Positions 25,805-35,104 of a DNA stretch of 37,307 nt are shown piece by piece (the stretch's first letter is position 1; every line of letters starts with the position of its first letter). Made by a program: the position numbers and the translations under genes. The notes beneath the pieces were generated by a model that ran no database searches, was not told the origin of the DNA, and was given only the letters and a program-made list of their open reading frames with translations. The stretch comes from Gammaproteobacteria bacterium (GTDB taxonomy: Bacteria > Pseudomonadota > Gammaproteobacteria > Arenicellales > Arenicellaceae): NCBI GenBank assembly GCA_022447525.1, contig JAKVBA010000011.1:6842-44148 (forward strand), written 5' to 3'.

Positions 25805-27235
25805 ATGAATCATTCAGAGCTTTCAGAGCGTTATTCTGCTTTAGAACACTCTTTGTCTGAATACGAAAGCTCAGACACTGAGCCCGGTATTGAGCAGCGA
25901 AAACAACAACTAAGTTCAAAGTTTCTAAAGCTTGGCTTGGTCAGTATATTAGTATTTTCGTTCTTAAGCTATTTGCTTGCGTATATCTTCATGCAAAGTC
26001 AGGAAATTAGCAGAGCTGGTGATTATGTGCATTCGCAGGTCAGCAAGGTTGCTAGGATAATATCAGCAAAGAAAGGAGTTGATCGTGATCGAGCTTTGGA
26101 TGCAGTGGTGGCGCTCAGCAGAGACCGGATGCCAAATCTTATAAGCCTTAAACTTCTCGATGAGCGAGGACGTACAGTAAAACGGTCAGGTTCTATGAAA
26201 GATCTTAATGTTGCCCTTGATGGTGTAACCTTGACTGTTTTGGAGCCCGTGAGACCCGTTTCCTCATTATTATTAAATCCGGATTTTATGTTGGCGTTGA
26301 TAACTAACGACTACCCTGATTTGGTTCTTGCAAATCTTGTTTCTTTGCAAAACAAGAGAGCAACGGTGCTAGTTGCTCTGGATAATAGCGAAGGCTTTGC
26401 GATGCAAAGGCTTAGTTCGATGCTTGTTTTAATAGTGGCTCTACTTACTAGCTCAATTGCGTTTCGCTGGTTATACGGGGTATTTTTGAGAAGTCTTGAT
26501 ACCATCGATCGACAAGAGCTTAAACTTAATCGGCAGATTTCTAAGTTATCTAACTTGCTTGAGTTGAACAAAAGTATGCAAAGATCTATTCGCTCGGCTA
26601 GTGCCAGAGCGGTCGAATTAAATGAGCAGTTTTTAAGGCGCACCGGGGCCGATTTGCACGATGGTCCGGCGCAGATGATTGGCTTTTCGGTAATGCGCCT
26701 TAATATGGCAATTGAAAAGGATGAAAGTAATTTGATCAGTCCAGAGTTCCACGCTATCAAGCAGGCACTCGAGGAATCTCTTGAAGAAATTCGAGGAATA
26801 TCGTCTGGTCTGGTATTGCCGCAACTTGAGAGCATGAGCCTCGAGCAGTGTATGAACAAAGTAGTATTACTGCATACCTCAGCTCATCCAACTGAAGTCG
26901 AAGAGGTCTACAATAACCTTGAACATGAGATTCCGCTGCCTATAAAAATTTGTGCGTATAGAATGGTTCAAGAGGGGCTTAATAATGCTCTCAGGCACGG
27001 TAAGGCTGAGAAATGCCGACTCAAAGTTGGAGTGAGTAATGGTGTCTTACAAATTATTCTTAAAGACGATGGAGTTGGCTTTAGAAAGTCACAGCTTACC
27101 AATGATGGAAAACATCTGGGACTCATTGGTCTAAAAGATAGAATTGAGAGTTTAGGGGGTAAATTGGGTGTTGATAGTAAACTAGGAGTAGGGACAACAC
27201 TCAGATTGATAATTACACTCGATACAGTTAATTAG
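25805..27235 (+). CDS. NarL-type membrane sensor histidine kinase
   Basis: A 476-residue sensor kinase of the HisKA_3 (NarX/DegS/LiaS) class; its signal is unknown. A hydrophilic N-terminal segment of about 40 residues is followed by helix 1 (about 41-64), a periplasmic region of about 140 residues and helix 2 (about 203-225). A coiled coil (230-280) leads to the phospho-acceptor H285 in GADLHDGPAQ. The ATPase domain has N box VQEGLNNALRHG, then DDGVGF and HLGLIGLKDRIESLGG. No PAS or HAMP domain is evident. The cognate LuxR-type regulator starts 176 bases downstream. Confidence 0.93.
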   Translation: MNHSELSERYSALEHSLSEYESSDTEPGIEQRKQQLSSKFLKLGLVSILVFSFLSYLLAYIFMQSQEISRAGDYVHSQVSKVARIISAKKGVDRDRALDAVVALSRDRMPNLISLKLLDERGRTVKRSGSMKDLNVALDGVTLTVLEPVRPVSSLLLNPDFMLALITNDYPDLVLANLVSLQNKRATVLVALDNSEGFAMQRLSSMLVLIVALLTSSIAFRWLYGVFLRSLDTIDRQELKLNRQISKLSNLLELNKSMQRSIRSASARAVELNEQFLRRTGADLHDGPAQMIGFSVMRLNMAIEKDESNLISPEFHAIKQALEESLEEIRGISSGLVLPQLESMSLEQCMNKVVLLHTSAHPTEVEEVYNNLEHEIPLPIKICAYRMVQEGLNNALRHGKAEKCRLKVGVSNGVLQIILKDDGVGFRKSQLTNDGKHLGLIGLKDRIESLGGKLGVDSKLGVGTTLRLIITLDTVN

Positions 27236-27411
27236 TTTCTTTTTTAAACAGCATTCTTTTTTAGGCTTGGTTGTGAGTATCGTCTGTTTATTCATGGTCA
27301 AATTAGGTAGCATAGAGTCAATAGTGGCTATTCCGTTGTATTCGATTTTCATCCAGTGTAATCGGACAGAGTCGGATATTATGCAAATAAATCTAGTTTA
27401 GGATATTTTCA

Positions 27412-28059
27412 ATGACGGATAGAATCTCGATCATCGTCGTGGATGATCACCCCTTGTTCCGGGAGGGGGTCGTAATGACTTTGCTGGAAAGCGGCTATTT
27501 TGACGTGGTTGCGCAAGCCGGTAGCAAGGATCAAGCCATAATGATGGCTAAAAAGCACATGCCAGATCTGATGCTGATGGACGTAAGTATGCCAGGTGGA
27601 GGAATCGAAACCGCAGCTGAGCTTGCTACCTCGTGTCCTGCAGTGAAAGTGATAATGCTCACGGTTTCAGAGCAAGAGCATGATGTGCAAGCTGCCCTAA
27701 GAGCTCTCGCCAGAGGGTATGTTTTAAAAGGAGTCGCCTCGAGCGAATTGGTCAGAATTCTCCGTGATATTTATAATGGCGATTCATACATTTCTCCGAA
27801 CTTGGCTGTTAACCTCCTAATGAGGAATGAAGAAGACAAGGCCAAACCTAAAACAGCTCAAGAAGAGTTTGATCTGAGTGATCGTGAGAGGCAAATTTTG
27901 GAAAAGCTTGCTAAAGGAATGAGTAATCGAGATATTGCTGATGAGGTTTGTTTGAGTGAAAAGACCGTCAAGCACTATATGACTAATATCATGACTAAAT
28001 TGCACGTAAGTAATCGTGTGCAGGCGGCGATTAAAGCTTATGAGATGACAAAAAAGTAG
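27412..28059 (+). CDS. LuxR/NarL-family response regulator
   Basis: A 215-residue two-component regulator. The receiver has acidic pair D11/D12, phospho-acceptor D57 in LMLMDVSMPG, then TVSEQEHD and a RGYVLKG end. Residues about 150-213 are the LuxR-type helix-turn-helix (LSDRERQILEKLAKGMSNRD, then SEKTVKHYMTNIM). It is the obvious partner of the upstream histidine kinase, but the 176-bp gap leaves room for its own promoter. The targets are unknown. The nearest terminator lies about 210 bases downstream. Confidence 0.94.
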   Translation: MTDRISIIVVDDHPLFREGVVMTLLESGYFDVVAQAGSKDQAIMMAKKHMPDLMLMDVSMPGGGIETAAELATSCPAVKVIMLTVSEQEHDVQAALRALARGYVLKGVASSELVRILRDIYNGDSYISPNLAVNLLMRNEEDKAKPKTAQEEFDLSDRERQILEKLAKGMSNRDIADEVCLSEKTVKHYMTNIMTKLHVSNRVQAAIKAYEMTKK

Positions 28060-28268
28060 CCTAGGTTACAAATCTTTTAGGTGGATTGTCTATTTTACGA
28101 CTTTAGTCTGATCAAAAAAGCTACCTTTGCCAATACCATGCACTAGTTTGCTTTAGTACCCTTAGATTATGGTTAGGTAGGAGTGTGATTCCTCTTCTTC
28201 AGATAATCTTGGGTAGGATTGAAAAGAGGTTTTACATACTTGATTTAAAAAACTTGCTAGGTTTTTTT

Positions 28269-28294
28269 AAAGCTCCGGGGGCGGAGCTTTTTTT
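28269..28294 (+). terminator. Rho-independent terminator
   Basis: AAAGCTCCG (28269-28277) and CGGAGCTTT (28282-28290) form a 9-bp stem with a GGGG loop, followed by T's to 28294. It lies 210 bases after the response-regulator stop and just before the convergent glycosyltransferase gene. The 28060-28268 stretch could be a long 3' untranslated region or an independent small RNA; no convincing promoter was found within it. Confidence 0.88.
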
Positions 28295-28346
28295 GTGGGT
28301 GTTCAAAAATTGCTGCGGGGTCTGGGTTTGCGCGAACTTGTTCTAT

Positions 28347-29432
28347 CTAGGCGGCAAAGATAAAGTTTGTACCCTCATCGAGATCCAGGTCTAACAAAAA
28401 ATCTCTGATCTTTTCTCTAGCACCCCGAGACGCCACAGCGACAACACAGTACGAGTCAGATAAGCTCGCTTTGATCATTTCTGTGTGTTTTAAGGAAGAG
28501 GGCTGCACGACAGTGATGGGGAGGTTCTTTTTGAATCTACCGATTAGACGTTGATTTATATCGATAAAACCATTTATTTGGATGTCGTTAGCCAACAGTA
28601 AATCATGCAGTTTCTGTCCGGTTGGTCCAGCTCCCCATATGTATACATCATTTATGTTCTTCTTTATTTTGAGGTATTTTGCGAGGTAATAGGCTTTACA
28701 TTTTAGAAATTCGATATCCGAGTAGCGTTTATCGACTCTTGAGGTACGGCTGCTGTGATCTCTCCAGTAAAGCATTGTTTGGGTTTCTGGTTTTCCGAAT
28801 CTCATGTCAGCGAGTAGAGCTCGGCACCAGAGGTCGTAGTCTTCTGGCCAAGACGAATTTTTATACCCGCCGAGAGCTTCGAAATCCTTTCTGGTGAACA
28901 ACGCGGTTGGGTGCGGTATTGCACTTTCGATAAAAAACTCTCGCTCTATTTGGTCATGGCTGGTAAGTCGATTTATCCAATTTTCATAGCAAAGATAGCC
29001 ACCTTGTATTTCACTCTCACGCTTAAATAGTTCAACCTTGGCACCAACTATATTAACTTCTGGGTATAAGCACTTATAGGCGAGTTGATTTGCCAGCCTG
29101 TTGGGGTGGCATATATCATCACCATCCATCCGAGCAATAATCTCATTACTGGCATATTCGATTCCATGATTTAGTGCATCGACAATACCAGTGCCATTTG
29201 ATGTCAATACCTTCAAACGTTGGTCTGTGACACTTGAGAGCAGATGTTCAATGGCCCCATCATCGCTATGATCGTCAATCAGCAATAATTCAAGCTTCTG
29301 ATGTGTTTGCTCAAGTACACTATCTACGGCAGCTTGCAAGAACTCTCCGGGGTTATTAACAGGCATGACTACGCTGACACTGATATCAGACGAATAGTAA
29401 TGGGAGTGCTGAATCGGTAGATGGGAAAGCAA
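28347..29432 (-). CDS. Family 2 glycosyltransferase with C-terminal Rossmann-like domain
   Basis: The N-terminal GT-A domain transfers a sugar from a nucleotide-sugar: VSVVMPVNN opens the fold, LLLIDDHSDDG is the nucleotide-binding strand, and DGDD at residues 103-106 is the DXD-like metal site. PEDYDLWCR near residue 195-205 carries the acceptor-side acidic motif. From residue 263 a separate domain begins VYIWGAGPTGQKLHDLL, a GxGxxG-type Rossmann start, then GFIDI and VAVASRGAREKI; this resembles a NAD(P)- or nucleotide-sugar-binding module. The start is probably TTG 29432, since the only in-frame ATG lies inside the first strand. Substrates are unknown. Confidence 0.88.
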   Translation of the reverse strand: MLSHLPIQHSHYYSSDISVSVVMPVNNPGEFLQAAVDSVLEQTHQKLELLLIDDHSDDGAIEHLLSSVTDQRLKVLTSNGTGIVDALNHGIEYASNEIIARMDGDDICHPNRLANQLAYKCLYPEVNIVGAKVELFKRESEIQGGYLCYENWINRLTSHDQIEREFFIESAIPHPTALFTRKDFEALGGYKNSSWPEDYDLWCRALLADMRFGKPETQTMLYWRDHSSRTSRVDKRYSDIEFLKCKAYYLAKYLKIKKNINDVYIWGAGPTGQKLHDLLLANDIQINGFIDINQRLIGRFKKNLPITVVQPSSLKHTEMIKASLSDSYCVVAVASRGAREKIRDFLLDLDLDEGTNFIFAA

Positions 29433-29486
29433 ACTAATGTTAGTCTGTTCTATCTGTCTTAAGGGAAATTGATTTAGAAATATAAC

Positions 29487-30527
29487 TCAATCAGTTAGTA
29501 CTCCGCCACAACTGCTACCAGCGCCTGCGGTGCATCCAAAACAATGACGATTGGTTGCCACTTTTTGACCTTCAATATCGCTAAAATTGATATCCCAAAG
29601 GTATTTTTCAGATCCACCGCCCATTGGGATGTCTAACATTTGATTGAAATCACAATCGAATACTCGACCCTCCCAGTCTAAGTTAACTAAATGACGGCAC
29701 ATAAGTTGTTCGACTGTTGAAGCATTAAAGTTGTCCACCAGCAATTGTTGATATGGAATTAGTTCACCGTCTCGCTGCAGAGCGTGAGCAAATCGATTGA
29801 CTGGAAGATTAGTGATTGCCAAAAGACTTGTGAAGTGGATCCCAAAGTTTTCGTTCAACATGTTTCTGTAGTCCATTTCTAAACCCGCTTGGGCTGGGGG
29901 CAAAAACGCACCGCCTGGGTTATAGACCAAATCCAACGTAAGGTTCGGATTTTTACCATATCCAAGAGTATTTAGAAGCTGTAAACCTGCGATACTCTTA
30001 TCGAATACGCCTTTGCCTCGCTGCGCATCAACATTGTCTTCGGTATAACATGGAAGCGAGCAAACCAGCCTTATTTTCCTCTCCGCATACCATTGTGCTA
30101 AATCTGATTGACCGGATTCAAACAAAACCGTGATATTGCATCGGGACGTGATTTCAATATTTTGCTTAAGTAGCTCGTCACAAAAGCGACGAAAATTTGG
30201 GTTTAATTCGGGTGCGCCGCCAGTTAGATCGACTTTTTTGACATTGGCTTCTTGGGCCCATGTCAAAACTCTCTCCATCGTTTCCCATGTCATGATCTCG
30301 GTACGTTTTGGACCGGCATCTACATGACAATGGTGGCAAGCTAGGTTGCAGAGTTTGCCCAAGTTGATCTGTAACTCATTTGGAGTCGTATGTAACAATT
30401 CAAGCTTGTGCTGCTCGAGCATATACTCGAAATGGGGTCCGGTGGATGGAATCAAATGAGTACTGTCAACTTCAAAGGTGCTTTCAGCATTCTGCCCGTA
30501 GCTAACTTCAATAGGGAATTCATTCAT
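29487..30527 (-). CDS. arsS: ArsS-like radical SAM protein (radical SAM/Cys-rich domain)
   Basis: Radical SAM enzymes cleave S-adenosylmethionine at a [4Fe-4S] cluster held by CxxxCxxC, here C60, C64 and C67 in CNLACHHCHVDAGPKR. DLTGGAPELN is the GGE-like SAM motif. The C-terminal half is a Cys-rich module ending CFGCTAGAGSSCGG. This architecture matches the family annotated as arsenosugar-biosynthesis ArsS, some members of which carry selenocysteine at the C-terminal site; here that codon is TGT (Cys). No arsM methyltransferase or other ars gene is in the window, so the arsenosugar role is an inference from family only. Length 346 residues; ATG 30527. Confidence 0.82.
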   Translation of the reverse strand: MNEFPIEVSYGQNAESTFEVDSTHLIPSTGPHFEYMLEQHKLELLHTTPNELQINLGKLCNLACHHCHVDAGPKRTEIMTWETMERVLTWAQEANVKKVDLTGGAPELNPNFRRFCDELLKQNIEITSRCNITVLFESGQSDLAQWYAERKIRLVCSLPCYTEDNVDAQRGKGVFDKSIAGLQLLNTLGYGKNPNLTLDLVYNPGGAFLPPAQAGLEMDYRNMLNENFGIHFTSLLAITNLPVNRFAHALQRDGELIPYQQLLVDNFNASTVEQLMCRHLVNLDWEGRVFDCDFNQMLDIPMGGGSEKYLWDINFSDIEGQKVATNRHCFGCTAGAGSSCGGVLTD

Positions 30528-30611
30528 AGGCGCTATCTTTTATCAACTCAATTTATTGCCTTATTAGACCTGGAAGATGGGGATTTTCAAACAATCATTT
30601 AACGAATAGTA

Positions 30612-31748
30612 TTATTGCTCAGTGAAGATCGTTATCACCGTAGCATACTGTCTGATTATATTCTTGTTAGTGATGGGCGACTGTGTGATTTCGCCGTTAC
30701 CATAAAACCCGATCATGGGGACCTCAGGAAACGTGCTCTTAAAGCATTCGAAGTCCTTATCCAAACCATTGTAAAACTCGGCCCCTCGGCTTATGTTAGG
30801 AAACATTAAAGCAAATAGTGGGGTTTTGTCACTGTCTTTTTCGAGCGAGATCTTGAGTTTTAACAGTTCTTCTTGTACCGACTCTCCCGCACTTTCCGCA
30901 TCTCGAATGGCCCAAAACAAGTAGCGACCGGCTTTGGGTTTACCTGATATTTGAACTACCCCCGACTCTCGATCCACTGAAATAACGTGATTAACAGCAT
31001 AAACTCCCTTTGCCAATCCATTCGGATCGTTTGTTTCGGATGTGCAGCAAAGAAGCTGATACGGTTGCGTTTCAGCGATGGTTTTTAGATCTTCGGGTAA
31101 TGTGTCAAATGCGCGCTGCTGATTAATTTGCTTTAAATCATGATCGTTAGCGAGGTTGATTTGCATATTCTTAGACAGTGCTTTTTCACCGGTGGCGATA
31201 ATAGTGTGAGGTTTCAATTTGGGTGGAAATGCACTCAGGCTGAATTCATGTTCTTGTATTTGACCGCTTTGCCAGATTGAATATGGTCCGTGTCCAAATT
31301 CGTCGCTACACAATGATCCAAATTGGCCTAGTTGAGTAGTGTTGGTGGCGATAGCTGACGCATTAGGAGAGGCTAGGGTCAATACCGCGTTGGGCTGAAT
31401 TTCTAGTTGCTCCATCACTCGCAAGGGTTGCAATGCCGTTTCCCTGGGAAAAACCATGGCCACAGCACCTTCAACATCCATTAGCCATTCCTCATCACAT
31501 AACAAATTTAATGCGCAACAGCCGAACACCTGTGGGGTGCCAGCGACTTTTGCTGCTAACTTTATGGCTCCATGAGGGGCATGCGAATAAGCGCTGCTTA
31601 AGAAAAGTAATACGCTCCCGATAGTGCTATTTGGTTCAATTTTAGCAACAGCAGCTTCAACAGCCTTAGCTGCATGATGGTCTTCAGCAATAGCTCCATA
31701 ACTCGATCCAGTCCCAATTTTTTTGTAATCAAGCGAGTAATTAATCAT
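30612..31748 (-). CDS. FIST-domain protein
   Basis: FIST domains are predicted small-ligand sensor modules found alone or in signalling proteins. The 378-residue product shows the N-terminal FIST domain (NSTIGSVLLFLSSAYSH, VFGCCALNLL, GAVAMVFPRE) and a FIST_C domain toward the end (LFALMFPNISRGAEFYNG, PMIGFYGNGEI). No kinase, cyclase or HTH domain is attached and there is no signal peptide, so it is probably a soluble sensor or carrier. Its ATG overlaps the stop of nth by eight bases (31741-31748), so translation is coupled to nth. The biological partner is not clear. Confidence 0.88.
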   Translation of the reverse strand: MINYSLDYKKIGTGSSYGAIAEDHHAAKAVEAAVAKIEPNSTIGSVLLFLSSAYSHAPHGAIKLAAKVAGTPQVFGCCALNLLCDEEWLMDVEGAVAMVFPRETALQPLRVMEQLEIQPNAVLTLASPNASAIATNTTQLGQFGSLCSDEFGHGPYSIWQSGQIQEHEFSLSAFPPKLKPHTIIATGEKALSKNMQINLANDHDLKQINQQRAFDTLPEDLKTIAETQPYQLLCCTSETNDPNGLAKGVYAVNHVISVDRESGVVQISGKPKAGRYLFWAIRDAESAGESVQEELLKLKISLEKDSDKTPLFALMFPNISRGAEFYNGLDKDFECFKSTFPEVPMIGFYGNGEITQSPITNKNIIRQYATVITIFTEQ

Positions 31749-32379
31749 CGATCACTTTCTCTTTGAATTCACATAAATCGCTGATGATGCAAGAGCCACA
31801 TCTGGGTTTGCGAGCTACACAAGTGTATCGACCGTGGAGGATTAACCAATGGTGAGCATCAACTAGAAACTCTTTAGGTACGAACTTCAGTAGGGCCTTC
31901 TCGACTGCTAAAACTGTCTTTCCTGGCGCAATTTTTGTCCTATTGGAAACTCTAAAAATATGGGTATCAACAGCCATAGTTGGTTGGCCAAAGGCGGTAT
32001 TGAGCACAACGTTAGCTGTCTTTCGGCCTACCCCTGGCAAAGCCTCTAAAGACTCTCGATCTTGCGGCACTTTACTATCATGTAGATCGATCAGCATTTT
32101 GCATGCCGCTATTACATTTTTGGCTTTACTGTTATATAGACCAATCGTTTTAATGTATTCGCTTAAACCATCCACACCAAGAGCGTAAATCGCCTCAGGC
32201 GTATTGGCGACAGGAAACAATTTGTCGGTCGCTTTGTTGACTCCGACGTCAGTCGCTTGGGCAGAAAGCGTAACCGCAACTAAGAGCTCGAACTCAGAGC
32301 TATAGTTTAGTTCTGTTTGCGGTTTTGGGTTTTCCGCTTGGAAGCGACTAAATATTTCGTGGCGTTTGGCTTTGTTCAT
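31741..32379 (-). CDS. nth: Endonuclease III
   Basis: Nth is a base-excision repair glycosylase/AP lyase for oxidised pyrimidines. The helix-hairpin-helix LPGVGRKTANVVL carries the catalytic lysine, and the aspartate sits in MAVDTHIFRVSNR. The C-terminal [4Fe-4S] loop is C187-x6-C194-x2-C197-x5-C203, the same numbers as in E. coli. Length 212 residues (E. coli 211). It lies 15 bases after the rnfB-like gene and overlaps the FIST gene, so these form one minus-strand transcript. The rnfB-nth-metG neighbourhood is common in gammaproteobacteria. Confidence 0.97.
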   Translation of the reverse strand: MNKAKRHEIFSRFQAENPKPQTELNYSSEFELLVAVTLSAQATDVGVNKATDKLFPVANTPEAIYALGVDGLSEYIKTIGLYNSKAKNVIAACKMLIDLHDSKVPQDRESLEALPGVGRKTANVVLNTAFGQPTMAVDTHIFRVSNRTKIAPGKTVLAVEKALLKFVPKEFLVDAHHWLILHGRYTCVARKPRCGSCIISDLCEFKEKVIDD

Positions 32380-32394
32380 TTGAAAGCGCGGATA

Positions 32395-33027
32395 TCATGA
32401 TTCCTTTTTCTGTTTTACCCTAGCCAATGCAGCGGCGATGTCATTCTTGATTTGCTCAGCCCCCTTTTCTTTGCGCAGTTCTCGGAGTCTGTTCACCGAG
32501 CTCTTTGATTGTTGTCGAGCTTGCTCTCGCTTTATCTTTGCCTTGGTTTGTTTCCGAGCGCGAGTAGTCGCTTCAGGCGAGTAATCCGGCCAACGCCAAT
32601 CAGCTGAGGAGGTGTGGATTACGTCGACCATGTCAATACAATCAACGGGGCAGGGCTCAATGCATAGCTCACAGCCAGTGCAGTCTCGCTCTATCACGGT
32701 ATGCATCAATTTTGCTGCTCCGACAATGGCATCTGTGGGACATGCTTTAATACACATTACGCAGCCGATGCAGATGGTTTCATCGATAACGGCTACTTGT
32801 TTAGGCTTATGCTCACCATAAGAGGTATCTAAGGGAAGCCTTTCGACTGTCAAAAGGTTCGCCAGACCAGAAATTGTTTCATTTCCACCCGGGGGACATT
32901 GATTTATTTCGGCCTCACCGTCAGCGATTGCGACGGCGTAGTCGTGGCAACGTGGATAACTACATTGTGTGCATTGTGTTTGCGGTAACCACTGATCAAT
33001 AGCGGCGATTTTTTGATCACGTTGCAT
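32395..33027 (-). CDS. rnfB: Soluble RnfB/RsxB-like ferredoxin
   Basis: An RnfB-type iron-sulfur protein lacking the N-terminal membrane helix that anchors RnfB to the Rnf electron-transport complex. The N-terminal 4Fe-4S domain has C19, C22, C27 and C44 ([15 protein letters not shown]). Two ferredoxin motifs follow: C86/C89/C92/C96 ([12 protein letters not shown]) and C116/C119/C122/C126 ([12 protein letters not shown]). The C-terminal third is a Lys/Arg/Gln-rich charged tail of about 60 residues. rnfA, C, D, G and E are absent nearby, so it may deliver electrons elsewhere. It sits between metG and nth. The symbol follows the family only. Confidence 0.85.
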   Translation of the reverse strand: MQRDQKIAAIDQWLPQTQCTQCSYPRCHDYAVAIADGEAEINQCPPGGNETISGLANLLTVERLPLDTSYGEHKPKQVAVIDETICIGCVMCIKACPTDAIVGAAKLMHTVIERDCTGCELCIEPCPVDCIDMVDVIHTSSADWRWPDYSPEATTRARKQTKAKIKREQARQQSKSSVNRLRELRKEKGAEQIKNDIAAALARVKQKKES

Positions 33028-33046
33028 GGCTGTTAAACTTAGAGAC

Positions 33047-35104
33047 CTATTTGACTCGCATGCCAGGCTTGGCGCCGTCCTCGGGGTTCAGTATGTATAG
33101 GTCAGAGCCTCCAGGGCCGGCGGCTAAAACCATACCTTCTGACATGCCGAACCGCATTTTTCGTGGAGCCAAGTTGGCTACCATGACGGTTAATTTTCCT
33201 TTCAAGTCTTCTGGTTGGTATGCCGATTTAATACCAGCGAACACATTTCGAGTTTCTCCGCCTAAGTCTAGCGTCAATTGAAGTAATTTATCTGCACCTT
33301 TGACGTGCTGGGCGTCAACTATCTCAGCCACACGAAGGTCAATTTTGGCAAAGTCATCAAAGTTAATTTCATCGCTAATCGGATCCTGACCCAGTGGAGA
33401 ATCTGGGTCAATCGTGTTGGCTGCCTCGGTCGCTTTCAGAGATTCTTTGCTTTCTTCAATCATGTCGTCAATTGAGTCTTTCTCGATTCGTGTCATCAGA
33501 GGTTTAAATTTGTTTATTTGGTGATCAAGAAGTGGAGCATTCAAATCGCTCCACTTCAGTTCATCTACGTTTAGGAAGGCTTCGGCCTCTTTAACCAGTT
33601 TCGGTAGTACTGGTTTGAGGTAAATACACAGTGATCTAAAGGCATTGATACCGGCTGTACAGACTTGTTGGACTTGATCCAACTTGGTTTCATCTTTGAC
33701 TAAGACCCAAGGTTTGTTTTCGTCGATGAATTGGTTTGCTTTGTCTGCTAACGCCATAATTTCGCGCATTGCCTGAGAAAACTCCCGGTTTTCATAACGC
33801 TGAGCAATGCTGTCATTGGCATCAACAATTATTTGGTGTAACTCGGGAGCGGCACTGGCTGTCGCCAATTTGCCATCGAACTTTTTGACAATAAAGCCGG
33901 CACAACGTGACGCAATATTTACCATTTTACCAACTAAGTCTGAGTTGACGCGCGCAGCAAAATCGTCGAGATTTAAATCCATATCAACGACATTACTACT
34001 TAGTTTGGCTGCATAGTAATAGCGCAAGTATTCAGCATTTAAATGCTTCAGGTAAGTTTCAGCCATCACAAAAGTACCGCGAGACTTAGACATTTTCGCA
34101 CCATCAACCGTTAGAAAGCCATGTACGAAAACGCCATTAGGTTGACGATATCCTGACGCTTTCAACATGGCTGGCCAAAACAAGGTGTGGAAGCGCACAA
34201 TATCTTTGCCGATAAAGTGATACAACTCCGTCTCTGAATCGTCTTCCCAGTAACTCGCCCAATCATCGCCAGCGGCGTCACAATGAACTTTGTGGCTAGC
34301 CATGTAGCCAATCGGTGCGTCTAACCAAACGTAAAAGTACTTACCGGGAGCATCGGGAATTTCAAAACCCCAGTACGGCTTATCGCGACTGATGTCCCAG
34401 TCAATTAGCCCTGATTCAAACCATTCTTCGAGCTTATTAGCGATCTCGGGTTGTAATGCGCCAGAATCTTTCCAAGACGTTAGCATTTCTTCGAATTCGC
34501 TGACCTTGAAAAAATAGTGTTCGCTCTCTTTTTCTATTGGGGGTTTTCCCGACAACACTGAATAAGGCTCGATTAGATCGGTAGTTTCATATGTGCTTCC
34601 GCAAACTTCACAATTGTCCCCATATTGATCTGGAGCTTTACATTTTGGGCAGGTTCCCTTTACGTAGCGATCAGGCAAGAACATGCCTTTCTCTTCGTCA
34701 TAGGCTTGTTTAATGGTACGGACGTCGATGTGGCCAGCGTTGCGTAGTTTGACGTATATGGCTTTTGCCATTTCTTCGTTTTCTACGTGATGAGTGCCGG
34801 TGTAATTGTCAAACCCGATTGAGAACCCATCTAATGACTCTTTATGAGCTTGCTCGATACGATCCACCAATTCTTGCGGAGAAATGCCCAGCTTTTCGGC
34901 ACCAAGCATGATAGGGGTGCCATGTTGATCATCACCACCTACGAATGTAACTTTATGACCACGCAGCTTCTGAAAACGAGCCCAAATATCGGCTTGTAAG
35001 AAACCAACCATATGTCCAAGGTGTAATGGTCCATTAGCGTATGGAAGCGCATTGGTTATGAGTATCTTGCGATTGGTATTTTTAACGTATGTGGTGTTCG
35101 ACAT
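33047..35104 (-). CDS. metG: Methionyl-tRNA synthetase
   Basis: MetG charges tRNA-Met and initiator tRNA. The class I signature is HLGH (the HIGH equivalent) in [12 protein letters not shown] near residue 25-30, and KMSKS is in [10 protein letters not shown] zinc knuckle ([19 protein letters not shown]) lies in the connective peptide. The C-terminal EMAP/Trbp111-like tRNA-binding domain (from about residue 580, [15 protein letters not shown]) is present, as in E. coli-type MetG dimers. Length 685 residues (E. coli 677). It heads the minus-strand block metG-rnfB-nth. A 600-bp gap without a recognised gene lies upstream; mrp, often divergent from metG, is absent. Confidence 0.98.
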   Translation of the reverse strand: MSNTTYVKNTNRKILITNALPYANGPLHLGHMVGFLQADIWARFQKLRGHKVTFVGGDDQHGTPIMLGAEKLGISPQELVDRIEQAHKESLDGFSIGFDNYTGTHHVENEEMAKAIYVKLRNAGHIDVRTIKQAYDEEKGMFLPDRYVKGTCPKCKAPDQYGDNCEVCGSTYETTDLIEPYSVLSGKPPIEKESEHYFFKVSEFEEMLTSWKDSGALQPEIANKLEEWFESGLIDWDISRDKPYWGFEIPDAPGKYFYVWLDAPIGYMASHKVHCDAAGDDWASYWEDDSETELYHFIGKDIVRFHTLFWPAMLKASGYRQPNGVFVHGFLTVDGAKMSKSRGTFVMAETYLKHLNAEYLRYYYAAKLSSNVVDMDLNLDDFAARVNSDLVGKMVNIASRCAGFIVKKFDGKLATASAAPELHQIIVDANDSIAQRYENREFSQAMREIMALADKANQFIDENKPWVLVKDETKLDQVQQVCTAGINAFRSLCIYLKPVLPKLVKEAEAFLNVDELKWSDLNAPLLDHQINKFKPLMTRIEKDSIDDMIEESKESLKATEAANTIDPDSPLGQDPISDEINFDDFAKIDLRVAEIVDAQHVKGADKLLQLTLDLGGETRNVFAGIKSAYQPEDLKGKLTVMVANLAPRKMRFGMSEGMVLAAGPGGSDLYILNPEDGAKPGMRVK

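Noticed and set aside
28185-28394. 69-codon plus-strand frame over the terminator
   Set aside because: It contains the terminator hairpin and overlaps the 3' end of the glycosyltransferase gene on the other strand.
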